Shown here one piece after another: positions 9,250 to 20,527 of a stretch of DNA of 64,000 bases. The translations under genes were made by a program, and so were the position numbers. The notes beneath the pieces are model-generated. The model did no database searches and was not told the DNA's origin. It worked only from the letters and a program-made list of their open reading frames with translations. How positions within the stretch are numbered: position 1 is the first letter of the stretch; every line of letters begins with the position of its first letter. Source of the DNA: Parastagonospora avenae f. sp. tritici 18332-5 (taxonomy: Eukaryota; Ascomycota; Dothideomycetes; Pleosporales; Phaeosphaeriaceae); contig JAFJTR010000023.1 in assembly GCA_022559985.1 (NCBI GenBank), positions 124,001-188,000 of the forward strand, read 5' to 3'.

Positions 9250-10616
9250 ATGAGCAACCCAACTCCTCTCACCGGGCGCCTTGTCCCTCTGCGGACCAAA
9301 GACGAAGTGCGCGCCAGCCTCGAGACACAGAGTGCCTATGTCATTGAAGTGCCGGCCAAGGTTGCCAACGCTGTCAAGGAGTGAGCTTCTCACTCCGGGT
9401 ACAGTTCTTGATCACGTGCTAACTTCCCAGTGCCGTGCAAGCAGCCATACCCGACTTCAAGACGTCGGAGATCTCTCACCTGCGCCGCGTAGTGCAGTTC
9501 AAGTACCTGCCGCCGTACCTGCAGAAGCAGTTCTATCCGCCTTCAAGGCTCCCGAGAGGTGATGAAGATAATACCGCGACCCCTGTACTATTATCTACAT
9601 CCCCTTCTCATTCCCCTTCCCCTGCCCATGATTCCTCATCCTCCCCACCACCAATCAATGATCGCGAAGACCTTACTGAACATTTCGATCTAGTCCGCTT
9701 TTTCCTCATGTGTCCTACCAAGCATATCCAGCATGCCGATCTCCTTGCTCTCATCCGCAAATGCCCACCATTCGACGCGAAGAATGCGATTGCACCGAGG
9801 ATCTTCTACGTCACTGTTCCGGTACTGGCTCCCATATCTGCCGAACAGGCGGCCATGTGGACCGACAAGTACTGGCCCATTTCGTACAAGAATACGAATC
9901 CTTACGGTCCGCATCCGAGTCTGGTGCAGCGCAATGCGGCCGAAATCGAGGACGAAGCCGGCCGCTGGCTTGCGCTGGCAAGCACTGCGGGAAAGCAGAT
10001 TGCAGAGAAATGTTTGGGCGAGCAGATCGGCGTCGTGGTAGTTGATCGTTCCAAGGCAACACCTGCCGTCATTGCTGTTGCAGGCGACTGTCGCTGGCGC
10101 TCGCCTACCGGTGCTACCGAAAAGCAGACCGGCACCGGCAACGTCATGGCCCACGCTGTCCAGCGTGCCATCGCCATGGTTGCGAAGAAGCGACTCCGCG
10201 CTGCCGGCACCGATCCCGCCCTCCTCGATCGCTCGCTCTTCTGCGACAGCCCGCTCACCGAAGTCGAGAAGGAGTACTACGACAGCGATAACATTGCATC
10301 GAGCGGCTACCTGTGCGTCGACTTGGATATCTACCTCACCAACGAACCCTGCGTCATGTGCTCAATGGCTATTCTACACTCACGCTTCCGTCGTTGCATC
10401 TTCTCCACGCGCATGTCACACACTGGAGGCATGACGTCCGACAGCATCGACCCGAACGAGTCGTCTGGTGGACTCAAGCACGGCCTGTTCTGGCGACCGA
10501 CGGAGCTCAACTGGAAGTTCTTGACCTGGGAGTACAAAGAGGACAAAAAGGCTAAGAAGGACAAAAAGGACAAGCAGGGCGGCGTGGTTGCATGCAGGGA
10601 TATGCTGCATGCCTGA
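9250..10616 (+). CDS. TAD3: tRNA-specific adenosine deaminase subunit Tad3
   Basis: Two exons, 9250-9380 and 9431-10616, give 438 aa. The 50-bp intron has GTGAGC, a GTGCTAAC branch site and CCCAG. An earlier ATG at 9245 is followed at once by a stop. The C-terminal half is a cytidine/deoxycytidylate deaminase-like domain: MAHAVQRA near residue 284 and PCVMCSMAILHSRFRRC near residue 350 supply the zinc ligands His, Cys, Cys. The catalytic Glu of the usual HAE motif is Val here, the hallmark of Tad3, the non-catalytic partner of Tad2. The complex converts A34 to inosine in tRNA anticodons and is essential in yeast. A Lys-rich tail (KKAKKDKKDK) ends the protein. Function is well supported by motif content. 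Confidence 0.93.
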
Positions 10617-10805
10617 AAAGCGATCAGCGACTTGGGTTGCATTGGATACGGGGCATCATACCGGCGCATTGGCTAGATGACGGGACCATCATCCCCGCAA
10701 GGGTTATTGTACGATAGACTTACGATGCACATGACATAATGAACATCCCATGATTTGCAAAACTTGCTGGTTCTTTGAACGCTGTGTTCGACTCAACGAA
10801 AATGC

Positions 10806-11170
10806 TTACATCACATTTGGATTATCTTGTGCTCCACGCGCCAACATTAACTCCACTGTAAACCTCAAAACACGCTCCCTCGCAAAGTGAAGTACTGAAC
10901 GCCCATCGTCACCGCAACGATTCACATCCATGCCCGCTTTGATGGGCATATTCGCCATATCCTTTCGTCTCGGCACAAACACGTGCATCAGCGCTCGCCG
11001 ATTCACCACAACACGCATTCACATTCCCGCCGGGTTGAACTAGTAGGTTTGCGAGTGGTGTGCGATAACACCTGCAGGACTACGGACACTTTGTAGCATT
11101 TCGCACATGCTTCGTCGAAGAGTCGGGCATGAGGTGACATTGCGAGTTCGTCGGTCGGCTTAGGTCGCTT
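10806..11170 (-). pseudogene. Degenerate ankyrin-repeat fragment
   Basis: The stretch contains NMPIKAGMDVNRCGDDGRSV and VLHFAR-like blocks reminiscent of ankyrin repeats, plus an upstream piece (GNVNACCGES) in another frame. There is no complete frame. It lies just downstream of the stop codon of the intact NACHT-ankyrin gene and may be a relic of a related repeat array. The rest of 10617-11179 shows nothing. Low confidence because ankyrin-like matches over 60 residues are easy to over-read. Confidence 0.35.
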
Positions 11171-11179
11171 GCTCATGCA

Positions 11180-14100
11180 TCAGTATACGAGTGCCTCCTT
11201 ATGTTCGGCTATATGCTCTACAACAGGAGAGGGTGGTGTTATCTCGACTGCGACTCTTCCATCATGCGGCCAGACGCTCTTTGTGATGGTAGAATGCTCC
11301 CCACCATGAATGACTTCGAATGCAGTCCTACCCATGACATCTTTGAGGTGTATGTTTGCTCCAGCCTGGATCAGTTTCTTGACAGCACCTCCACTGCTGT
11401 ATTTACAGGCGTAGAAAAGCGGTGAACGACCTTCCTTGTCTTGGCAGTCGATATCAAGGCCAGCTTTCAAAAGTTCTGTGATGACATCTATTCTATTGAA
11501 TTGAGACGCAAAATGTAGAGGTGTTTGACCGTTGTGGTCTTTGTGATGGACGTTCGCTCCACGACTCAGGAGAGATTTCACAATAGCTACTCCAAAGTAG
11601 TTGGAGTAGCCTGCGAAGAAGAGTGGCGTGCGACCTTTGCTGGCTTGCCTTTCCAACTCTGCACCATTATCGAGCAGCATTTGGACAGTGGATCCATGTC
11701 CATGGTGACATGCAACATGCAGTGATGATGAGCCTTCATTATTTTGTCCCTCGATGTCGGCACCCGCATCTAAAAGCATTTTGACAGCAGTTTGCTGACC
11801 GGTTCTAGAAGCATAGTGTAATGGAGAATACCCCAGCATGTCTTCATGATTTGTTTCAGCCCCTGCACTTAATAGTAGTGCGATGATAGATTTTTTCCCG
11901 ATTGAACAGGCCCTGTCTAGGGGCGAAGGGCTAGTGCTTGGGGTATTCACCGCTGCCCCTGCGTTCAGCAGAAGCTTGACAATGGCCTCATTGCCCTGCG
12001 CGCAAGCAATGGATAATGGTGACTCTCCGACATTGTTGAGGACATTAACATCAGCACCGGCCTTGAGAAGTAGCTCGACAATCTCTGTACGTTGAAGGAA
12101 AGAAACAATGTGCAGCGCGCTGGCGCCATAGCGTCCTTGATGATTTACAGCAGCGCCGGCGTCCAGTAGAAGCTTGAAGATGGCCGCTTTGTTTTGTCTG
12201 CAGGCCAATTGCAGTAGCGTTTCGCTATTGTCGTTCTCAAATTGTAGACTAGCGCCAGCTTCAAGTAAAAGTTGGACCACATCTTCGTCGCCACGTTTCA
12301 TCGCTAGATCTAGTAATGATTGGGATCGAGGACCTCCGTGGACGTCAGCGTGCCAATTAAGCAAGAGCCTTACGACAGCAGTATGGCCACTGATTATGGC
12401 TATATAGAGCGGGGTAAATCCATCTTTGTTCGTCCAATTGACTCCAGCCCTGTATTCGAGAAATAGCTTAACGACGGATTCGTGGCCGCCAAATGCAGCG
12501 AACATGAGTGGTGTTGACCCCTTCAGATTTTCCAAATTAGGATTCTTGTCAACGCTTTCTTCTAGTAGTGACCGAGCCGCTTCATTGAGCCCGAAGAGTG
12601 CCGATGCATGAATGCCAGACTCGTGTCGTCCCAGCAGATTTGTTTCCGCCACGTGTCGGGGTCGTCGCAAGAAATCCATCACCTGCGGAAGCGCAGCTGG
12701 AGCCAACTTTGCATGTATTCCCCAGTACTGTGCGGCATATGGGCACAAAACATATTTCACGTAACCCAGCCGAGCGATTTTTGTATTCTTTTTACCCCAA
12801 CAGTCGAACGAGAGATAGGTCATACACAATAAGGCTATCATGGCCTCTGCAGTGGGGAACAGGGCCTCTTTGGTGCGCACAAAATACTCTTGGGTCGTAT
12901 AGTGGACAAGTCGGATCACGTTGCTGCCTTCGTCAATGGTGACGAGACCGGCACAGGCAGATACCATATCGTCGACATCTGGGCAGTTATCTCTGTCGAT
13001 GTCACGCTCACCAAGCTCAACCCCGAGTGCTTCTTGAAGCTCGGTTGCGGTGATGCGTCGTTTTGCATGCACAATCCAGGCAATAACTTGTTTGGCCAGT
13101 TCGACTTGGTCAGGAACCTGACTTTCAATCCTCTCCATCGCGGAGGCGTACGCAGAATCGTATGCGCCCAAGCCAGTAGCCAGCTTCTTCAGAGTTTCTC
13201 TAAGTGCTTTCACCGATCGCTTTCCGGTAAGCGAATCAAGATGCAATTTGGCTAGCAGGAACCTGTGTACAGATGAGTTCTAAAGTATGGATTGCACAAA
13301 CAGATACATACATGCCCTGAACCGACTCAGTGATCTTCATCTTCACCTCGTTTTGCAGTGATAAGTCAAACTTGGTAAACTTGGGTGACTTACGCATTTG
13401 CGCATCAAGATAAGTTTGGACGTCTTCGTTGCTCGCATGTATGGCTATCCAGCTCTTTCCCTCAAATAGAGCCTTGATCTCAGGAATCGGCCTGGATGTA
13501 GCAATCAAGTTGAACTTGGATTGTTCTTGTAGTTTGAATAGCTCCGAGAGTAGCTCTGTGCTGACACGGCATTCGTCTAATGCGTCAACAAGAATGAAGA
13601 CTTTCGCGTACAAATCGATTTCGCAGAGCAGAGCAGCCATAATGTCAGCGTGGAGTGGTCGCTTGCGACCTTCGCCAAAACGGTCATAGAGTGCTAGTAT
13701 GTAGCTCGATGGCTCAGGTCGGCTCTCTACTAATTGTTTCAAGAGGCTCAACATGATTGCGTCTACAGTCTGCTCACGTTGTTGTCCGAACTCACAGAAG
13801 AAGTATACTGCCACGATGCTGCTGTCCTCGCCACAGATTTGCCAGAGATCGGCAACAACAACAGATGACAGGATAGTCTTTCCTGCCCCTGGAATGCCTG
13901 GACAAAACAGGACTTCTCCTTTGAGATACAGCCAATTTTTATAAACTTGAGATCGCAGAAACCATTCGCAGGTTCCGATTTGTCGCCGTGAGATTTTGTC
14001 GTGTTGCTGCAACGCGTGGTCGATGGGCGAAAGCCACCGAATGATGTCCAGACGGTCTTTTTTCATGTCTCGACCTGCCTCAGCTGCTCTCATTCTACCC

Positions 14101-14651
14101 AAATTTTCTTGCAGGCCGACCTGGAAGTCTTGGACTGTAGCTACGGCAGTTTTGAGGTCACTTGCGTCGGTTCGGCTATCAGTGACATGCGCCTCGAAAA
14201 GCGTGGTCAATTCGGAGAGATCTGTGTTGCTTTTTCTTGATCGGGCATTGATCTCATGAAGTAGCCTCGCAGAATTGTTGTCGAGCGCAAGGGCCAATAA
14301 CCCTTTTTCGCTTTCGATGGCTTCGATGAGTTTCTGAACCTCTTTCTCTTTGAACGGCCATCTGAGCTTTTCTTTGACGCAATCTCTGGCTTGTAACTTG
14401 AGAGCAGCCAACTCGAGTGCCGTTTGAAGTCGCAGCAGGGGGGGAGCGAGGACTTCGATAGTGTCGGCCCATGTTTGCCCCTCCTCTGAGTCCTCTACCC
14501 CGTCCCTAAGCGTTAAAAGAATGTTGCTACACGCTCGCACCTGTTCGCGAAGACGTTTCCGATCTTCCGTGGCCCCTGAAACATCGCGAATGTATTTGAT
14601 GACTTTCTCCGATAGCTGCATAACCGCTATGATGCTTGCAGCTGTCTCCAT
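11180..14651 (-). CDS. NLR-like STAND protein: fungal N-terminal domain, NACHT, ankyrin repeats
   Basis: Two exons, 14651-13312 and 13262-11180, joined by a 49-bp intron (GTATGT to ACACAG), give 1140 aa from METAASIIAV. Residues 1-150 match the helical N-terminal domain of fungal STAND proteins (SIIAVMQLSEKVIKYIRDVSG). The NACHT NTPase follows, with P-loop GIPGAGKT at 252-259 and Walker B VFILVDALDEC at 351-361. Then a winged-helix-like linker, and 13-14 ankyrin repeats from about 650 to 1110 (for example DGFTPLYIAI, LGYSPLHYAS, NGQTPLHFAS). Such proteins act as cytosolic sensors; in fungi some trigger vegetative incompatibility or programmed cell death. Several neighbouring repeats are similar to each other, as expected for recognition modules under change. 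No lesion seen. Role here is inferred from architecture. Confidence 0.88.
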
Positions 14652-15081
14652 GATGTCGAAATTAGGACTATGAGATGCGGGAGTCAGCAAGTGTGTCTAG
14701 GACAGTCAATCGTACGCGATACACGGGTCCAGATTGACAGTTCAACCTAGGTCCACGTCAAACTGTCAAAGAAGCAGACGTCAATGAGTGATGTGTAGCG
14801 GGTAGTGTCATGTATCCAGGTGTGGCCTCGTGAAAGGTGCCCAGGCTGGACACAGATGCGGGATCTCATCCTTGGCCTGCAGACTCATGACGCCTCAGTC
14901 GCAAGGCTGGGTGCAGGCCTTGCGGAGTGGCGTCGTCTGCATAATCAGTGATCAGGCTAAGGCTGCATGGAGACGCGAGGTTGAGTGGATGCACGTGCCC
15001 TCGCGTTCTCCCGTGGCTAGCGCGTCATCCCTCATTTCTGTCTTCAACACTGCGTCACGAGCAAGCAACCACAGCGCAACC
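14652..15081. promoter_or_regulatory. Divergent spacer between the NLR gene and ORC5
   Basis: 430 bp between divergent start codons; holds both promoters. A pair of related segments with opposed orientation (GTCCAGATTGACAGTTCAAC and GTCCACGTCAAACTGTCAAAG, about 14728-14770) stands out; otherwise I see nothing. Confidence 0.35.
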
Positions 15082-16585
15082 ATGTTACCAGACGAGATCA
15101 TCGCGCAACTAACTTCCGAGTTCCAATGCCGCGAGCAGCAGATACAGCAGCTTGCAGCGCTCTATACCGTACGTGATCTCGGACTCTACGCGACTACACA
15201 TTAACGACCATAGGCGCACCTCCCATGTCCGTCATTCCTCAATATCCACGGCCTTACAGCAACGGCCAAATCATCCCTCTTACGGTCATACTTCCATCTT
15301 CTGGGCATACCCCACACGATCATCAACGTTCGCGAATGCATCACGGCGCGACACCTACTGGAGCGCATGGTAGCATCGTCTCTTGATGCACTAGATGAAC
15401 ATCACGACGAGAAGATCGACAGGCGGCCATATGCGAGGACAGAAAACCTGAGCGCGCTATGTGTAAACCTTGCGAAGCTCCTTGAAGGGAGAGGAAAGTT
15501 TGTCCTCGTCCTAGATGCAGTCGACAAACTACGAGAAAGTGCAGGAACACTGATCGCAGCGCTAGGACGATTGGGAGAATCGGTACGTCCATACGATATC
15601 TTCAATCATTATCGAGACATCTCTAATCCTCCACCAGATACCCAACCTCTCCCTCATCCTCACAACGATCCTCCCTCTCCCACCCTCGACTCTACACTCC
15701 GCCAGCACGCCCTCGCTCCACTTCCCAACTTACTCCCGCACCCAGCTGTTCTCCATCCTGAATAATACCCCGCCCAAAATCTTCCTCACCCCACCCTCCG
15801 AAGACCAGTTCCCAGACTATACCCCGGACTTCGCCGCCGAAGACGACGCTTGGCTCTGGTCGCGCTTCATCTCCGCCGTCTACGACAGCCTAAGCAAGCA
15901 CACAGGCCGAGACCTCCTAAGTTTCCGACAGACCTGCATGAAACTCTGGCGCCCATTCGTCGAACCTGTCGTCAGCGGGCAGTTCGGCACCCGCGACTTC
16001 TCGCGCCTGATCATCAACCGCAAGCATCTATTCCAAGTCGAAGATGCCGTGCTCGACCGCATTGTCGCAGACGCCGAGCCCCAAGCTACCTTAGAACCTA
16101 CGACGCCGAGTAAACGTCGTGCGGCGAAGATGATGATCCACACGCTCCCATTCTTCACTACGCATCTGCTCATCGCAGCGTATTTGGCGAGTTATAACCC
16201 GTCTAGGACAGACGTCACGTACTTTATGAAACACACCGACAAGCGCAAGGGCAAGCGGCGCGCGCCTTCAACCTCCGTCTCGAATTCCATGAAAGCGAGG
16301 AAGATATCTAGACACTTGCTTACGCCCTCGCCGTTTACGCTGGATCGTCTCCTGGCGATTTTCAGGGCGCTGTTGGATGGGGGCGTCCCGCAGGTGGCGG
16401 ATTTATACACGCAGGTTGCTACGCTGACGAGTTTGAGACTGCTGGTTCGAGCGGGCGCGGGGAGTAACGATGCGCTCGAGGCTGGGGGGAGGTGGCGGGT
16501 TAATTTTGGGTGGGAGTATGCGCGCGCCCTGGGCAGGAGTGTAAATTTGGAAGTCGGGGAGTATTTAGTTGGCGGTGTTGATTAA
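15082..16585 (+). CDS. ORC5: Origin recognition complex subunit 5
   Basis: Three exons, 15082-15168, 15214-15582 and 15638-16585 (introns of 45 and 55 bp), give 467 aa. The N-terminus is an AAA+-like domain: REQQIQQLAAL, then HGLTATAKSSLLRSYF (Walker A variant ending in KS), and FVLVLDAVDKL (Walker B). The C-terminal part has the ORC5 order FRQTCMKLWRPFVEP, then TLPFFTTHLLIAAYLASYNP, and ends LLVRAGAG plus a winged-helix-like tail. ORC5 is a core subunit of the hexameric complex that marks replication origins in the nucleus. The gene converges on SelO with only 36 bp between the two stop codons. Intact frame. Confidence 0.9.
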
Positions 16586-16621
16586 GCCATCTCATCATCT
16601 TCCTGGTGGCCAGGAGATGTT

Positions 16622-18654
16622 CTACGAACTACAACTACATTGCATCATGCCCTTGTACTTGGGCACGTCGCCGCAGAACCTTTCTTCCTCTGCCTCATCC
16701 CAATCCCAGCGTTCTTCAAACGGATCGAGTGCGAGTTTCATGATTTGCGGCAGAATCTCGCGCTCGCCTTTCTTTTCAACGCGCTCGATGAGTTCGTCGA
16801 GGATCCAGGAGCGCGGGACGAACTAGACATAACAGTTAGCATATCAAACTTACAACGTCTACAATGTGAATGCAAAAATACCTTGGGGTTCATCTTATCC
16901 ATTGCCGCCCGTCGTTCCTCATCCTTCCCCTCACCCCAATCCTCCCTGACTCTCGCCGCCCATTTGCCCAGCCACTTCCCAATGCGCTCGCGACTATCCG
17001 CCTCCTGTCGCGGCGCCTCACCCGTCCTGAAAAACCGGCCCGCGACGTCTTTCCTCTGCTCCTCCGTGTCGATCTCACCCAACCTGACCCCTGCCAACCT
17101 ACGAAACGCATGGTGAAAATCGAGCTCAAACGCCTCGAGACAATCCAGCAACTCAGACATAACTTCCTCGAAATCGCCGTCTTTCTGCGTCTTGAGCCCA
17201 AGCCGCAGCGTCATTAGCCGGCGATATTCTGCCAGAAAGACGGCTTTGTACTCCTCGCCCGCGCGATCGATCACATTCTCCGCGCGCTTAACCAGCTCAT
17301 CCGCATCATCCGCATGCACCCCTTTCTCCACGAAAACATCCTCATCAACCTTTGCGCCCGCGCCCATAAGTTCGCCCAGCGCCTCGCCCAGGCGTACGAG
17401 ATTCCACCAGATGATCGTCGGCTGGTTGCGGTAGCTGTACCTTAGCATATGGTCGTCGTGATTCGGCGTGTACGTGGGGTCAAAAGTGTCCAAAAACGCA
17501 AACGGGCCGAAATCAATCGACAAGCCTAGGATGGAGGTGTTGTCCGTGTTCAGCACGCCGTTCATGAAGCCGTAGGCCTGCCATTTGGCGACGGTCAGGG
17601 CGTTAGCGCGCAGGATGGCGCGGTAGAGGCGGGCGTAGCGGTTTTCAGAGTCGGTAGCTTCGCCTTCGATGGTGTCTCTGGGGATGCCGGCGGTGCTTTG
17701 GGAGTGCACGTCTTTGGCGTCGCCGGGTGGGAGCTTTGAAGGGAGTTTGTCCCAGCCGCCGTAGACGTGCTCGGCGGTGTAGTCGGCGATGGTGCGGAGG
17801 GTGGTGCGGTCGCCGCGCATGCGTTGGAGGTCGAATGTGCCGAAGCGGATCCAGGATTGGGCGAAGCGGGCTACGATGGCGCCGGGCTCGATGCGCTCGC
17901 GCATGATCTTTGAGCCGTTGTTTAGTGTGAGGGAGAGCGCTCGTGTGGTGGGGATGTTGATGGCGTTGAGATACTCCGAGACGACGAACTCTCGGATCGA
18001 AGAGCGTAGGACAGCTCGTCCATCGGCAAATCGGGAGTATGGTGTCCTTCCTGCACCCTTCAGCTGGATCTCGTAACGGGTCTTGGTGGATGGATTGGTC
18101 GTCTCGAAGAGAGAGATGGCCCGGCCGTCACCTAATTGACCTGCCCATTGTCCAAACTGGTATCCTCCATAGCACTGCGCCCAGGGGTATATTCCCTCGT
18201 CTGGCTTCGACTCGTCCCATGTCAATATTTTCTTGCCCGAGACGACTTCCTTGAACTCGTCGCTCTTCGCCTCCTCTTCACTCAGTCCGATATCCTGTAG
18301 TGCACGCTGGCTGACCGCTAGCAGCTCAGATTCGCCTTGTGGATCGGGTCGAACGTATGTATATAAAGCATCCTTGACCATGCGCGGTCCAAGTTTCTGT
18401 CGCGGCGCATCGTGGGAATCTTTCGGTGTGGGGAATGCGTCGTCGGCAGGAAGAGTCTGTGTGAAGACGTTCGACTTCGGGATAGACTGGAGGGTGTGTC
18501 GCTCGCTGCTACCGTTCGAGGTCTGAGGTGTTTCGAGATGCGCCATGACTTGGTTTAGTCGCATCGACGGCGTATACAATGTACGGAACGGTAGTGTTGT
18601 TACAATTAATGTTGGAACTGCTTTGGGTCGGCCAAGCGCAGAAAGTCGAAACAT
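16622..18654 (-). CDS. SelO-type protein AMPylase, probably mitochondrial
   Basis: Two exons, 18654-16882 and 16822-16622; the 59-bp intron lies near the 3' end, giving 657 aa. The N-terminal 30 residues are basic and Ser/Thr/Leu-rich, consistent with a mitochondrial presequence; Met31 is an alternative cytosolic start. Core blocks GGYQFGQWAGQLGDGRA, QLKGAGRTPYSR and NGVLNTDNTSILGLSIDFGP identify the SelO/YdiU (UPF0061) family, pseudokinases that transfer AMP to protein substrates in redox homeostasis (yeast Fmp40). The last residues are CSCSS: the third residue from the end, selenocysteine in vertebrate SelO, is cysteine here. The last exon is needed to recover this end; reading through the intron gives a false C-terminus. 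Intact. Confidence 0.92.
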
Positions 18655-19010
18655 AAGCCTTGCAACTCAATCAGGCAGGTATTGGAAGAGAAATAGCGAG
18701 AAAATGTCGAAATATGTCGGAGGCAAAGACATGACCGGCGCATCTGTCAGAGTGATGTTCTGGACAAGTACGAGTGGCGTCATACCTCGGACCCTCTCCG
18801 CTTACTCGCGCCCGCGCTAAACACTTTTATGGAGACTGGACCCTGACTCGCGTAACTTTTCTTTGCAGACCTCCACATGCACACACTAGCCTTCTCAGTA
18901 CACAACATGCAGCGCATTAGGTACCCACTTCCGCTACAACTCCCCATCATCAAACTGGAAAACTAGAGAAAATCGAAAGACAACATCAAACAAACTTTTC
19001 CTCCCGCACC
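18655..19010. promoter_or_regulatory. Divergent spacer between SelO and the DCAF4-like gene
   Basis: 356 bp between divergent start codons, holding both promoters. The plus-strand gene has a CACCATG start preceded by an A-rich leader. No gene in between. Confidence 0.4.
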
Positions 19011-20522
19011 ATGAATGGCCAACCTATTCCTGGCTTCTACTGGGACCCAGAAAAGAAAAAGTACTTCAAGATCCAGAGTGCAGCAGCGTCACGAGACCTT
19101 AACCTAAAATACTCCGCACAGAATATCCGGAAGAAAGAGCGCGATGAGCGTGTGCAGAATGCTACAAGCGCGCGTATCCAAAGAGCAAGGAAAGAACGAG
19201 TGGTCCGGACTAACGTTGATAACATTACGCAAGCCTGTCTTGAGCGAGAGCTTGGCATTCGGAGACGTTCGTTCTACGTGCAGAGCACATGGTCAGATGC
19301 TTGCATGTACGGCATGTCGACCCGACCGAAGATTATTGTCGATGGACCAGAACATGCTATGATACGTTGCTTCGACCGCGATCCGATTTCCAAAACTTTG
19401 TACATAGTAGAAGGCGACAACCGGATAAAGCGACGACGGGTACATAGAAATGATGGACCGCCTCTGCCTAGCCGTGATCTTGACGAGGACGGCTATCTTG
19501 AAAATCTTCCCATCAACGAGTACTCCTTCGAACCCTGGGACGAGCTTCAGCGAACCACATCTACGGTCTCATCACTGAACTATCTGCCAGCAACTGGTGC
19601 CCTTGCTACAACTACCTATGGCTCCGACCGACCACCAGTAGTCTATCTGAGCGATCCAGAAAGAGACGGGCCATACGTAGGCCAGCAATTCACACCGAAG
19701 GGATGCGCGACAATCTGGGGAGCCGCAGCGCGACCGACATCCTTCGAACACTCTCCAAGCCTTACCAACACTATAGCTGCATCACACGTCGAGCACCTCG
19801 CCGTCGCAGCATCAAACTCCATGCTAATTTTCACTCGTTCCCAAGCCGGATCCTGGGCCTCAACCACACCCGTATCATCCCTTGAAACCGACGTCCTAGC
19901 CGTCAACTGGATCTCCTACACAACAATAGCCCTCGGCTGCCGCGACGGCAAAATCCGCCTCTACGACACCCGCTCCGGTGGCTCCAGCCACATCCTCACG
20001 CACCCGCACCCCATCGCCAAAATCAAGGGGTCTGACGACCCAACCCGCCTCCTCGTATCGGGTCTGCACGACAGCTTATTCCTATACGACATCCGCTTTA
20101 TCCAGGCCGCAAGTTCGAGCGCGCACTACAACAAAGAGTACATGGAAACCCTCTACCCCGGCGGCCGAAACACCTCCAAACGCCGCAAAATGACCCGCGT
20201 CGCGCAACGGCACTGGTCCTCCCCTATCCTCACTATCCCACACTCTAACCTCGACGACCTAGAGCTGGACTTCGACCTCCACCCGAGACTGGGTCTGGTG
20301 GCTGCGGCGCAGAATTCTGATTCGGGCATCGCAGTGCGCGTGAGTAATTTGTGGACGGGCAGGATTGTGAAGGAATTTAAGAAAGAGGGGATGGCTGAGG
20401 GAAAAAAGGGGAGGAACGGGTGTGGGAGGATTCGCAAGGTGAAGTTCATTGATGACGAGACGAATGGGGGTGTGGGATTATGGACGGTATGGAACGGGGC
20501 CATTGCGAAGTTTTCTTGGTGA
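19011..20522 (+). CDS. WD40-repeat protein similar to DCAF4
   Basis: Single-exon frame of 503 aa, start context CACCATGA. The N-terminus PIPGFYWDPEKKKYFKI is the characteristic opening of DCAF4 (WDR21) proteins. A basic segment follows, then degenerate WD40 repeats: for example VLAVNWISYTTIALGCRDGKIRLYD around residues 297-321 and LVSGLHDSLFLYDIRF around 345-360. DCAF4 proteins are candidate substrate receptors of CUL4-DDB1 ubiquitin ligases. The repeats here are too divergent to count reliably. The gene is intact. The ToxD-like pseudogene on the opposite strand ends only 5 bp downstream. Confidence 0.78.
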   Translation: MNGQPIPGFYWDPEKKKYFKIQSAAASRDLNLKYSAQNIRKKERDERVQNATSARIQRARKERVVRTNVDNITQACLERELGIRRRSFYVQSTWSDACMYGMSTRPKIIVDGPEHAMIRCFDRDPISKTLYIVEGDNRIKRRRVHRNDGPPLPSRDLDEDGYLENLPINEYSFEPWDELQRTTSTVSSLNYLPATGALATTTYGSDRPPVVYLSDPERDGPYVGQQFTPKGCATIWGAAARPTSFEHSPSLTNTIAASHVEHLAVAASNSMLIFTRSQAGSWASTTPVSSLETDVLAVNWISYTTIALGCRDGKIRLYDTRSGGSSHILTHPHPIAKIKGSDDPTRLLVSGLHDSLFLYDIRFIQAASSSAHYNKEYMETLYPGGRNTSKRRKMTRVAQRHWSSPILTIPHSNLDDLELDFDLHPRLGLVAAAQNSDSGIAVRVSNLWTGRIVKEFKKEGMAEGKKGRNGCGRIRKVKFIDDETNGGVGLWTVWNGAIAKFSW

Positions 20523-20527
20523 GGAAG

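Noticed and set aside
11180..14690. NLR start further upstream at 14690
   Set aside because: That codon is TTG; the first ATG (14651) fits the family's usual opening METAAS-SIIAV.
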